Positions 45,035 to 53,917 of a stretch of 64,000 nt of DNA are shown in pieces (the first letter of the stretch is position 1; every line of letters begins with the position of its first letter). Below the pieces are notes generated by a model. The model saw only the letters and a list, made by a program, of their open reading frames with translations. It ran no database searches and was not told where the DNA came from. The translations under genes and the position numbers were made by a program. This stretch comes from Flavisolibacter tropicus (lineage in GTDB: Bacteria > Bacteroidota > Bacteroidia > Chitinophagales > Chitinophagaceae), in the NCBI RefSeq assembly GCF_001644645.1, contig NZ_CP011390.1:3158001-3222000 (forward strand), read 5' to 3'.

Positions 45035-46069
45035 TTATCTATTTTTTTCATCCGGTATTTTCCCTGCAGTGCCTTGGGACGAGATGGGGTCGGGACCTCC
45101 TGTTTGTCCATTTACCGCGTCCTTTGCAGTCTGCTTAGTGGTCTTGTTATTTATAACATCAAAGTGGATGTAAACTCCTTCTGAGTAGAGCAAATTTTCT
45201 GCATACCGGCGTTTTTTTATGCCTTCACCTCCTGCCATGTATTCCAGAAAAAAGTTCTCTCCGCTGTACTTGGTTCCGTCTTGTGTATAATGCGACATCT
45301 TTCCTGGGCCCATATTGAATGATGCGTCGTATAAAGCGTTCTTTTGATTTTCACTCAAAGTATACCCTTTTAATAAGTTGTCCGCTTTTTGAAAAATATC
45401 TTTTGAGTCTTTTCTAAACAAAGCTTCAGCATCTGCCGCAGAAATTTTTCCACCGACGGTATATGGCTCAACTTTCTTAATTAGGTGGCCGAAGCCTATC
45501 GTTGGATTGCCTAAGTGGTCGTTATAGCCAACATGATTGCCTTCCTTATCAGTATTCACTCCTTCATATGCTTTTTTAAACGAAACAATAGTTGGGTCAG
45601 GTATTTGATTTCCGTAGTAGTAGGTTGTTTTTCCACCATGATTTGACTGTATCAATACACCGTCACCAAGAGGCCCTGCTTCTGGCAGGCTAATTTTTGT
45701 CTTTGTTATTTTATCTTCAGTAAAGTCATAGATGTAAATCTGTTTCTCTTTGCCATCCAAATCAACACTTCTAATGACATCGTTTTCGGCATAGCAATAT
45801 GGGCTATTCCAAGCAAATGATTTAAACAGCGGGTCAACACTCAGGAACCTTCCTAACCTAGGATTATAAACCCTAAAGCCATAATCGTATTGATTTCCAA
45901 CACCGCTTACTTCCTGATCCTGCTCTTTTCCGTTGAAGCCGTAGCGGTATTGATTTGTAGTTGTATAAGTTCTGCTTGGCAGGCCCATCCCGAAGGGAGA
46001 GTAGTCCTGTTGGCTGAGCACGCCGGCTTCACTGCCGGATGTGGTAGTCACCTTGTGCTCACTGACCAC
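45035..46069 (-). CDS. 5'-truncated Rhs fragment with GH24 lysozyme tip (tip C)
   Basis: 344 codons from a start inside the Rhs core (VSEHKVTTTSGSEAG). Core end: QQDYSPFGM, RFLSVDPLFKSF, SVDLDGKE (to about residue 107). The tip is a T4-lysozyme-like GH24 domain (about 160-290), with the catalytic triad positions visible: Glu169 (AYEG), Asp184 (GYNDHLG) and Thr190 (PTIGFGH). KRRYAENLLY follows. It should hydrolyse peptidoglycan glycan strands. A tail of about 45 residues rich in Lys, Thr and Gly follows. The gene is joined at its 5' end to the inner inverted repeat, so there is no complete Rhs carrier. Confidence 0.8.
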   Translation of the reverse strand: MVSEHKVTTTSGSEAGVLSQQDYSPFGMGLPSRTYTTTNQYRYGFNGKEQDQEVSGVGNQYDYGFRVYNPRLGRFLSVDPLFKSFAWNSPYCYAENDVIRSVDLDGKEKQIYIYDFTEDKITKTKISLPEAGPLGDGVLIQSNHGGKTTYYYGNQIPDPTIVSFKKAYEGVNTDKEGNHVGYNDHLGNPTIGFGHLIKKVEPYTVGGKISAADAEALFRKDSKDIFQKADNLLKGYTLSENQKNALYDASFNMGPGKMSHYTQDGTKYSGENFFLEYMAGGEGIKKRRYAENLLYSEGVYIHFDVINNKTTKQTAKDAVNGQTGGPDPISSQGTAGKIPDEKNR

Positions 46070-46233
46070 GGCCGGTACGTTGCATAATTGTTAACAGTTC
46101 ATACCTGCAAGGCAACTCATTGCTCTATTGCATCAATCCAAGCTTTTAGGTCTTTCGTACCCACATATCAAGGCTATATACCTGTTAGAATAAAGGAAAA
46201 CTTGATGGGAAAGTTAATTGCATGTAGAAATAG

Positions 46234-46692
46234 TTATTGGGGTAATGATCTAGTTGGTTTTGGTTTGTTTAGCTGGGATGGTGACTTATTAATATTGATA
46301 AAACCAATTTTTTCGCTACTCTCATAGTCGAAAAAACGAAAAACTAAATCAAAGCTCTCATTTGTTAAACTATCTACATGGTCGCGGCAAAATGGCATAA
46401 TAAATTCAGTATAATGCAATTGAGTGTTTTCAGTTGAGCTAAGTTTATTTTTTGCTGGAATACCACAAGCATTAATCTTTTTACTTGTAAACTGTACTAT
46501 ATTATTAAATCCTTCAGAACCGTAGATTTCATAATAGTAAGAGGTATCAACAATAGCTTTAAGACCTGTAGTATCAAGCGTTTTCATCATACTGACTGAC
46601 CTATATATAAGCCCAATTCTGTCATCGTGATTAGTTGAGGAGCAACCAATCCATAAAACAAACAAACTAAAAAAAATAAATAATTGTCTCAT
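46234..46692 (-). CDS. Lipoprotein, candidate immunity to tip B (right copy)
   Basis: Identical 152-residue protein to the one encoded at 43618-44076, inside the right arm of the inner inverted repeat. Lipobox Cys at residue 17 (LFVLWIGC). Starts 8 bp after the stop of the right tip B copy. Confidence 0.7.
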   Translation of the reverse strand: MRQLFIFFSLFVLWIGCSSTNHDDRIGLIYRSVSMMKTLDTTGLKAIVDTSYYYEIYGSEGFNNIVQFTSKKINACGIPAKNKLSSTENTQLHYTEFIMPFCRDHVDSLTNESFDLVFRFFDYESSEKIGFININKSPSQLNKPKPTRSLPQ

Positions 46693-46699
46693 TGTTAAA

Positions 46700-47881
46700 C
46701 TATTTAATTCCGTCCAATTTTTCATTTATAGCATTTGTAGGAGTGGTGTTACCTCCGTCTTGCAGATATTTTCCAACAATTGACCTAATTGAAGATTTTG
46801 TTTCTTCTCTTATTGTTATGTTTTGAGCTTGCATAATTTCCAAGCCATGCCACGCAACAGTTAATTGCTTTTCATAAGCGTTCCTTCTAAAACTAGTAAA
46901 TTCTGGTCCTTTAAATTTATCAGTTTCAGCTGTTGGCAAATAACCATCACTAAGGAAGTTTATCAACATAGCTCTATCTGCACCTCCTGATAAATCTTTC
47001 CCAGAATTGCCAATCATGTTATTATTCATGTAGTAATCTACCATTTGCGTTGCATTATAAAACCCATTGCGCAGATCACCTTCTAGAGTAAGCGCTTTCC
47101 ATGTTGCTACACTTCTTCGATTAACTATCATACCGCCAGCGCCATTTGCGCCAAAAGCACCGCCAACACCATTAATATTTTGCGCAAGTACTTGTCGCTG
47201 CATCGAAGCATTTCCTTTTAAACTCTGAATCCCATTTGTTGACTTACCCCCTTCTGCTGCACCATAAAATGACGGACCATTGGCATAATACTTTGACCAA
47301 TCAACTTGCCATGCACCATCAACATTTGGATCATAATCTCTTCCCATTGTAGTTACAGGCCCCCCTCCAACAAATTTAAAGCTAGCGGCTTTTGAGTCCT
47401 GTAAGGCTGCAGGGATGTTTGAATATACAGTGTTCACGACTGTACTTGAAGTCGTTACTGTTTGCTTTGTACCGTCACCCATTTTAATATCCTGTCGCAT
47501 AACTTGATACTCCATTCGGTACATTGATTTATGAAAAGAAAGATATTCCAAACCATCCAAATCAATCCCGTCTATTGGGCTATTGCTGGCAAACTGGTAT
47601 GGTGTTAACATGGGATATGATTTCGTCAAGGGATCGACGCTTAGGAACCTGCCTAGTGCCGGATTATAAATCCTTAGCCCATAATCCTGTGTGCCTGATT
47701 CTTTATCGTTTTCTTTGCCATTAAAGCCATAGCGGTAACTGTTGCCCCATTTCCGTTCGGGTAGGCCCATCCCGAAGGGATAGTAATCCTGTTGACTAAG
47801 TATATTCACTTCGTTGCCGGAGGCGGTTGCCACCTTATGTCCACTCACCACAGCCAGCACGTTGTCCAGGTGGTTGGTCAA
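46700..47881 (-). CDS. 5'-truncated Rhs fragment with toxin tip B (right copy)
   Basis: 393 codons, identical in protein sequence to the left tip B copy from LTNHLDNVLAVVSGHK onwards. The start at 47881 is a TTG inside the core and is arbitrary; the Rhs frame stays open further upstream (to about 47945, EQHIYYSSRLGGYDPALDQ), then Rhs homology ends. No promoter or secretion signal. Tip family unknown. Confidence 0.7.
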   Translation of the reverse strand: MTNHLDNVLAVVSGHKVATASGNEVNILSQQDYYPFGMGLPERKWGNSYRYGFNGKENDKESGTQDYGLRIYNPALGRFLSVDPLTKSYPMLTPYQFASNSPIDGIDLDGLEYLSFHKSMYRMEYQVMRQDIKMGDGTKQTVTTSSTVVNTVYSNIPAALQDSKAASFKFVGGGPVTTMGRDYDPNVDGAWQVDWSKYYANGPSFYGAAEGGKSTNGIQSLKGNASMQRQVLAQNINGVGGAFGANGAGGMIVNRRSVATWKALTLEGDLRNGFYNATQMVDYYMNNNMIGNSGKDLSGGADRAMLINFLSDGYLPTAETDKFKGPEFTSFRRNAYEKQLTVAWHGLEIMQAQNITIREETKSSIRSIVGKYLQDGGNTTPTNAINEKLDGIK

Positions 47882-48023
47882 CTCGTAGCTGCGCTGGTCT
47901 AGGGCAGGGTCATAGCCCCCCAGGCGGGAGGAGTAATAGATATGCTGCTCGAACGCTTGTGGACATAAACCCCGACTAGCGACTGTTTTTATTCTTGGAA
48001 TTTCGGAAAAATTGGCTTTACAG

Positions 48024-48659
48024 TCATTCAGGTAATTCCTTTGCTGTTATGCGTGGATGCTTGTAATTAACAAACCCCTTCTTTAAAGAGTCAAGCCAGA
48101 TATGATATAATTCATTCTGAGAAAGGCCCTTATCAATTTCACTGTTCCTTCCACTCTGATGCTTAAAAATAGAGCTATCTGCATTTAGCAGATATAAGTA
48201 AAGTGCATAATCATAATTGTCAGAAGCTGGCACTTCATAAGATTTACAAATGATAGTGTCATTCAAAGAAATATATAGTATATCCTTGTATTCTTCAGTG
48301 TGAGTAGTATAAACCCTATTACGCCCAGGCTTACCGCCATGAAAATTATTAGTCGAATAAACATAGATAGGATTATCGTAGCCTACGCTAAAGCTATCTT
48401 CTAAAGTTAATGTTACTGTTCTCTCAGGTTTATAGTATTTAATGTAAACAGGAAACTCGTTACTATATTTTACTTCAACAGATTGATTTTTATCTATTCT
48501 CTTTAAACTGTCAATACCCTTCAACTTAAATAGGTTGAAGTTATTAAAATAAACAGGTTTCTCTTTTTTATCTGTCATCTTAATGCTATTACACTGGGAA
48601 AAGATCAAACACCAAAATACAATGGATAAATTGAACCTTATTAAGGGAGCCTTCCACAT
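48024..48659 (-). CDS. Lipoprotein, candidate immunity to tip D
   Basis: 211 residues, AT-rich. N-terminal lipoprotein-like signal (IVFWCLIFSQC, Cys about residue 23). The mature part is mostly beta with many Tyr, Asn and Lys, no known family. Starts 12 bp after the Rhs-D stop codon. Immunity role inferred from position. Confidence 0.7.
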   Translation of the reverse strand: MWKAPLIRFNLSIVFWCLIFSQCNSIKMTDKKEKPVYFNNFNLFKLKGIDSLKRIDKNQSVEVKYSNEFPVYIKYYKPERTVTLTLEDSFSVGYDNPIYVYSTNNFHGGKPGRNRVYTTHTEEYKDILYISLNDTIICKSYEVPASDNYDYALYLYLLNADSSIFKHQSGRNSEIDKGLSQNELYHIWLDSLKKGFVNYKHPRITAKELPE

Positions 48660-48671
48660 AAATTAATTATT

Positions 48672-50699
48672 TTAATCATTCACTGTAGATATATTGCCTG
48701 CTGTTTTCTTTTCAGTGCTAAATTGAACACCGCCCATGCTCGTGGTAGTTCCGTCCGGTGTTACTTTTAGGTACTTACCTTGATTTGCGCCATTCCCATC
48801 CGATTGACTCATCATCCAATTTAGGATACCTCCATAAAATCTACCATTCTTCAAGTTACTAGAATAACTGTAAGATTTATGACCATAAACTGTGGTATTC
48901 ATATCCTTACTTATTAACTGCAAAACCTGTGTACACTTATTTGCGTTGCAATGTCCCATTAAGGTTTGACTTCCTTCGGATCTGAACTTACCTAATAGCT
49001 GGAATAAATGTGATGTTTTTTCATTGTAATTAGTAGGAACACCGTTAGCATCTACTTGAAGCTGATTTTCACCAAACTCAAGTTTATGGGGCTGACCGTC
49101 AGTCCTCTTTTCAAAATGCTGGGTACCATGAAAGTCTATAATAGCATCCTTAAATGAAACATTATTTTCAATAGCATAAGTAATACCTTTGAAAACCATT
49201 TCTTCTAAGTTTCCAGCACCTATCGCTGCAAAGTTCTCGCTCTTTGCATCCAGCCCATTAAAGAATTCTGCATCATATGAGTATGCTGACATTGCTTCAA
49301 TTGTTTCATGTTCCTCATCTTTATTTACCAACTTTTCATTAGGAATAAAAGCTACATTAATTATTGCTTTTTTGTTAACCTCATAAATGGAAGATGTTGA
49401 TGCTCCAGTTCTAAGATCATAGGTATGTTTATAAATCTGACCAGCACCTAAAGGTTTTAATTCAGGTGCAAAACGGAAAGTTGTAGGCTTATTACTGCCA
49501 TTTACAAATATTGCAACCCACTCTTCCAAGCCGTCTAGATCAATTGCCATTATAGGTTTATTGCCTGCAAATTGATAAGGGGTATAGAATGGATAATTTT
49601 TTGTCAAAGGGTCAATACTCAAGAACTTTCCTAGCCGGGGATCATAGACTCTGAACCCATAATCATATTGTGCTCCTGAGCCCTTTACTTCAGGATCATG
49701 CTCTTTGCCGTTAAAGCCATAGCGGTAACTGTTTCCCCATTTCCGATCGGGTAGGCCCATCCCGAAGGGATAGTAGTCTTGCTGGCTGAGCACATCGGCT
49801 TCATTGCCGGAGGCGGTGGTCACCTTGTGTTCGCTCACCACTGCCAGCACGTTGCCCAGGTGGTTGGTCAGCTCGTAGCTACGCTGGTCAAGGGCGGGAT
49901 CATACACACCCAGCCGCGAAGAGCCATAAAGGTATTGCTCTTTTTTGGCTGTGCCCTCGTACACGGCCAGCGTATTACCTTGGGCATCGCGGATGTAATA
50001 AGTAGTGGTAGTAACCCCGCCAGTAGTCACTGACTTAGCAATGCGGTTACCCGCTGCATCATAGCTGTAAGAAATGGTAGAGCCACCAGCTTTGGTGATA
50101 CTACGAATCTTGCCATACACCGACCACTGGATGTCCGTAAGACCTTCCTTGACATCGCCAATCAAATTACCAATCTTATCATAGCGGTAATTGCCAACCG
50201 CCTGGTTATCGATATCTTCTGTGTAATTATTATCCCCAATGGCATCTGCGACATAAGCAAGTTTATTGGTATTGGGCAGGTAGTTGTATGTCAGTTGGTC
50301 CATTTGCAGGGGTTTACCGGCCTGGGTTGTACCATTGCGCAAAAGGCTAAGTATATTGCCATTAGCATCATAGCTATAGCTTTCTTTATAGGGCTCCCCA
50401 GCGGAGGCACTACCCCAGGTAGTTGTCGCCGCAGTTAAGTTGTGTTGGCGCATCTCTTTTAACCGGTTTAACTGGTCGTAACCATAGCTGTAGCCCACCG
50501 GATCACCGCCCCGGAACTTACTCAACGCCAGTGTGGTAGTTGAAATATTTCCGTTATACAACGGCTTCCCGGCGACATCACTGCCTTGGCTTCCGTAATT
50601 TATACCAAAGGCAGACGCACCTGTCCCACCAATGGGTTTGTAATCCTCCGCGTAATAACCCAGAGAGAATGCCAGCACATCTCGCGCATTATCGCGCAT
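48672..50699 (-). CDS. 5'-truncated Rhs protein D with unknown toxin tip
   Basis: 675 codons from the ATG at 50699. The frame is open further upstream through KKDGWSNTAND to the edge of a REP palindrome (50729), so the rest of the gene was lost there. The Rhs core (about residues 17-315) is identical to Rhs-A. The core end has an alternative form (EVKGSGAQYDYGFRVYDPRLGKFLSIDPL). The tip, about 285 residues, is not recognised. IIDFHGTQHF and TLMGHCNANKC could be the His and Cys of a clan CD (caspase/clostripain-like) peptidase, but this rests on two short motifs. Followed by a lipoprotein gene. Confidence 0.75.
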   Translation of the reverse strand: MRDNARDVLAFSLGYYAEDYKPIGGTGASAFGINYGSQGSDVAGKPLYNGNISTTTLALSKFRGGDPVGYSYGYDQLNRLKEMRQHNLTAATTTWGSASAGEPYKESYSYDANGNILSLLRNGTTQAGKPLQMDQLTYNYLPNTNKLAYVADAIGDNNYTEDIDNQAVGNYRYDKIGNLIGDVKEGLTDIQWSVYGKIRSITKAGGSTISYSYDAAGNRIAKSVTTGGVTTTTYYIRDAQGNTLAVYEGTAKKEQYLYGSSRLGVYDPALDQRSYELTNHLGNVLAVVSEHKVTTASGNEADVLSQQDYYPFGMGLPDRKWGNSYRYGFNGKEHDPEVKGSGAQYDYGFRVYDPRLGKFLSIDPLTKNYPFYTPYQFAGNKPIMAIDLDGLEEWVAIFVNGSNKPTTFRFAPELKPLGAGQIYKHTYDLRTGASTSSIYEVNKKAIINVAFIPNEKLVNKDEEHETIEAMSAYSYDAEFFNGLDAKSENFAAIGAGNLEEMVFKGITYAIENNVSFKDAIIDFHGTQHFEKRTDGQPHKLEFGENQLQVDANGVPTNYNEKTSHLFQLLGKFRSEGSQTLMGHCNANKCTQVLQLISKDMNTTVYGHKSYSYSSNLKNGRFYGGILNWMMSQSDGNGANQGKYLKVTPDGTTTSMGGVQFSTEKKTAGNISTVND
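49757..50649 (-). repeat. Outer inverted repeat, right arm (Rhs core)
   Basis: Reverse complement of 39755-40647, 893 bp. Together with the left arm it encloses about 9.1 kb containing all four tip types. Confidence 0.88.
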
Positions 50700-50728
50700 A
50701 TCGTTTGCCGTATTGCTCCAACCATCTT

Positions 50729-50784
50729 TTTTACGCCGTTGTTGGTGTTCCTCCTAGCCCTTGCGCCGCGGCTGCACCAACAAC
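50729..50784 (+). repeat. REP-type palindrome copy 7 at the Rhs-D breakpoint
   Basis: TTTACGCC, arms GTTGTTGGTG (50738-50747) and CACCAACAAC (50775-50784). Almost identical to 34247-34302 and in the same orientation. The Rhs-D reading frame ends exactly at its edge. Confidence 0.85.
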
Positions 50785-50904
50785 TTATCCTAAGTACAGG
50801 TAACTTTCCACTCCCATCTGGCACAAGTACACCACGCAGTCAAAAGCCTGCCCTGCATACCTGTGCCCGATGAAGAGGAAAGATTAATTCGATCTCTAAC
50901 CGGC

Positions 50905-52389
50905 TTAATTTTTCCGGCTCACAAAATTCATGACTAGTCTAACACCAAAACTGCCCCAATCTTTATACGGCTTTTTGATAACAATTTTAGGTGTATAGGT
51001 AGATCCCTGTGAAGAATAAAATTGTAATATGTCGCCTGGTGCATCTTTGCTGAGATTATTATGAAATTCGTAAGTAACACCGAGACCCATGCTACCCAAT
51101 TTGAATAAGACACCAGGCGTTACGTTCAGGAATATATTACCCATAGATGATTCAGTGTAGTCTTTTCCAGCTAAGAAAAGCGAGAGACCGGCATCTGTAA
51201 ACAAAAGCATTCGGTCATTAAACAATCCCACTGTAGGGCCAAGACCGGCACTCATCATAACACCCTTTCTGTTTGCGGTTTCTGTTTTCAGCTCCACTTC
51301 GTTATTATTTTGGTAACTAACCTCATAGGTTGGCGAGTTCATAACATAAGCTACTTCAAAAAGCCAGTGAAAATATTTAGAGGATCGATTACTGAACTGC
51401 AAAGCGATCTTTTGAAATTGTTTGTCATTCACGTTATCTGTTTTGTAATCCAGCCCTGTGTAGCCAAATTGAAACATCGTGTATTTGTCAAACGCTTGGC
51501 CGATAGCTTTCAACTGTTGGTAGCGTTCAATGTCTGCTTTCATGGCTGCAGATTCGGGCAAAAGACCCGTAGAATTACCGCATCCGCCCATATATAAATT
51601 GTATTCATTGATTGCTTTCTTCCAATCGGCCTCTTCTCCGCTTTCTTTAGCCGCAGCAATCAATTTCTCCACTTTGGCCATGGCACTGAAGCAATACATT
51701 GTCGGATCATATGATTGATTGCTCTCCTTCTTGTTTGAATTGCTTCCGGTTTGATAAGGCGCTGCCAGCTCACGCATGCTGCCATTTGTATATTCCCCAA
51801 CGTACAATGGTGACAACTTTTCAATTCGTGAATAGGTCTGCTTGTATTTGTCGTCCACATACTCATTGAAATCAACCTGGAAAACAGAATACCCTTTTTT
51901 ACGATACTGATCAATGATCGCCTGGCGTACATTCACTAAAAACGTTGTTGATGATCGTACAGTCTGATACAATTCTGGTCCCGTGCCTTTTGCACCAACG
52001 CCATCAAAAAAGGCCCACTCTGACTTCACTGAAGACTTTGTAGTTATTTGATTGGCGTAAATAGAACTTGCTGCATTGAATTCATTTCTTTGTATTTGTT
52101 CGGTTTTGTTGCCGAATGCATTCGATAACATCGTTCTGTATTCTGAACTCGGACTGTTGGCATACTGTTTATAGGGTTCGCTGGCGTCGAGCCTGTAGAT
52201 ATAACTGCTAACGAGAAGGATCCTCAATTCACTGCTATTAGGCAATCCGAATTCTTGATAAAAGAAAACAACGTTGCGTTCATCCGGCCTGTTCTCCTGA
52301 CCAAAACTTTTTTGTGTTCCGAAAAAGGTCATAAATAGAACAGCGAGGGTCATCAATTTTGCTAGCCGTTTGGTTCTATGTTTCATCAT
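50905..52389 (-). CDS. Secreted protein with C-terminal beta-barrel-like region, unknown function
   Basis: 494 residues with a signal peptide (LAKLMTLAVLFMTFFGTQKSFGQ). The N-terminal two thirds are helical and hydrophilic, with no family recognised (NVVFFYQEFGLPNSSELRIL at the start, YMGGCGNSTGLLPES in the middle). The last 180 residues look like outer-membrane strands (KYFHWLFEVAYVM, GVMMSAGLGPTVGLF, MLLFTDAGLSLFLAG, SMGLGVTYEFHN) and end in FGVRLVMNFVSRKN. It adjoins the Rhs island but is separated from it by a REP copy; no functional link is visible. Confidence 0.75.
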   Translation of the reverse strand: MMKHRTKRLAKLMTLAVLFMTFFGTQKSFGQENRPDERNVVFFYQEFGLPNSSELRILLVSSYIYRLDASEPYKQYANSPSSEYRTMLSNAFGNKTEQIQRNEFNAASSIYANQITTKSSVKSEWAFFDGVGAKGTGPELYQTVRSSTTFLVNVRQAIIDQYRKKGYSVFQVDFNEYVDDKYKQTYSRIEKLSPLYVGEYTNGSMRELAAPYQTGSNSNKKESNQSYDPTMYCFSAMAKVEKLIAAAKESGEEADWKKAINEYNLYMGGCGNSTGLLPESAAMKADIERYQQLKAIGQAFDKYTMFQFGYTGLDYKTDNVNDKQFQKIALQFSNRSSKYFHWLFEVAYVMNSPTYEVSYQNNNEVELKTETANRKGVMMSAGLGPTVGLFNDRMLLFTDAGLSLFLAGKDYTESSMGNIFLNVTPGVLFKLGSMGLGVTYEFHNNLSKDAPGDILQFYSSQGSTYTPKIVIKKPYKDWGSFGVRLVMNFVSRKN

Positions 52390-52658
52390 GTACGTTTAAG
52401 GTTTTTATGATAGTAATTGGCTTAAAGATGCGGTCGAATAAAAAATTACACACGACTTGTGCAGTTTTTTTTATTATCGATAGGTCTCAGCACAGTCAGA
52501 TTAGAGTCCAAACGGGGTCCTCATCGCATAGCCTTGTGCGAAAGCATGAGCCTCGCTGCAAAAAAGATCGGTTTATTCTTCCTTGACGCATATATCCACC
52601 TGTAGTAAGGCTTTAAATCTGTATCTTTCCGCCTTTTCGTATACACCCTTTACCTACC

Positions 52659-53729
52659 ATGCAAAAAAGAAATTTAGCCCTTGATTACACCAAGGCCGTT
52701 CTTGTTGTGGGCATGATACTATCACATAGTATTCAGCTTGTAAAAACGGACCAGAATAATCTAACCAACAACCTTCTTAATTTATTTTCCACCTACATCA
52801 ACCTGGTAACCTTTTCAGGTTTCTTCTTCTGTTTTGGCTTTGTCTATTACCTGGCCTACTTCAAAAAGGATTTCACCCAAGTCAAGGGAAATATATTGGA
52901 GACCGGCTTAAAGACACTGGGGGCCTACTATGTTTCGGCATTTGCCTATAGACTCTTTTTTAGTGACAACTTTCCTGTAACAGCAAAAGGGTTGCTGAAT
53001 ATCCTGCTACTCTTCGATATACCAAGCCTAGCAGAGTTTTTATTATCCTTCTTTGCCGTCACCATTATTTGCTACCTGTTTTTTAATACCATCAAAAAAA
53101 GGCTTTCTAAAAAATGGCTTTTGGCAAGCGCCATCATATCGCTTCTTTCATCTTGCCTGGTACCTTATGATCTTATTCAAAACAACCATTTAGGTCTACT
53201 TATAGGAACGCACAACTTCCCCTGCTTCCCGGTTCTTCAATACTTACCTTATTTCCTGGCAGGCATCTACTTTGCACAACACAAAATTACCTTCAACAGA
53301 TATGCTCTTTTTGTATCACTCCTGGCAACGGGAGCGTTCATGGTCTACTTGCTTGTAAATAGAAGTTCCCCTCACCGTTTCCCTCCTTCCTTTTTTTGGA
53401 TCATAGGCGCTGCGGGAATTATCTATATCTATTATTTAGCAGCCTTGTGGCTCAACAAGCGGTTTACCCCAATCCACTACTTGCTTTCTATAGGAAACAA
53501 CACCTTATTTTACCTGCTGGTCAGTAATCTGATTCTCTTTACTACTCACAAACAAGTAGCTCTATTGGTAAATGGCAACGGCGTATGGGCAGTTTTGTAT
53601 GGGGTGGCCATACTGGCACTGATTCATTTTCTAATTAAGCTGGTACGGCCACAGGAAAAGATAGCAGCAAAACCGGAGCTGCAAGCTATCAAGATACCTG
53701 CCGCTCATTATGAAAAGTCTTATCCTTAA
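52659..53729 (+). CDS. Acyltransferase-3-like integral membrane protein
   Basis: 356 residues with about ten transmembrane segments. The N-terminal RNLALDYTKAVLVVGMILSHS resembles the start of acyltransferase family 3 (OafA/YrhL, R..xLDxxKxxxxxxVxxxH), with His22 as a candidate catalytic residue. Such enzymes acylate sugars or lipids at the envelope. A C-terminal cytoplasmic tail of about 30 residues follows. Substrate unknown; it could also be a fucose-4-O-acetylase-like protein. Upstream bases TATCTTTC are one mismatch from a -7 box. Confidence 0.7.
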   Translation: MQKRNLALDYTKAVLVVGMILSHSIQLVKTDQNNLTNNLLNLFSTYINLVTFSGFFFCFGFVYYLAYFKKDFTQVKGNILETGLKTLGAYYVSAFAYRLFFSDNFPVTAKGLLNILLLFDIPSLAEFLLSFFAVTIICYLFFNTIKKRLSKKWLLASAIISLLSSCLVPYDLIQNNHLGLLIGTHNFPCFPVLQYLPYFLAGIYFAQHKITFNRYALFVSLLATGAFMVYLLVNRSSPHRFPPSFFWIIGAAGIIYIYYLAALWLNKRFTPIHYLLSIGNNTLFYLLVSNLILFTTHKQVALLVNGNGVWAVLYGVAILALIHFLIKLVRPQEKIAAKPELQAIKIPAAHYEKSYP

Positions 53730-53917
53730 CAGGCCGGGTTGTTGAAATTCTTTGCTTCGATGGTCAAGAGGAATAGATGCTTAAGCGTTCAAGCAGTGTC
53801 TCAGCTTGCACGCAAGGCTATGCGACGAAGACCCTTCTGTAACCTAAAAAGACCTAATTTGAGCTGACACAAGTCGTAGAGAAGTGGAGCTTACTACCAA
53901 CATAACTTATACTACCA

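Larger units (their letters stand above)
45990..47902 (-). repeat. Inner inverted repeat, right arm
   Basis: Reverse complement of 42408-44320, 1,913 bp. Its outer flank (47903-47945) continues as Rhs core codons in frame (EQHIYYSSRLGGYDPA), unlike the left arm, whose flank is frameshifted. Confidence 0.92.

Noticed and set aside
39615-50784. Island considered as a prophage or integrative element
   Set aside because: No integrase, structural phage gene, or attachment repeats; lysozyme domains are fused to Rhs cores, so they are toxin tips, not phage lysis genes.
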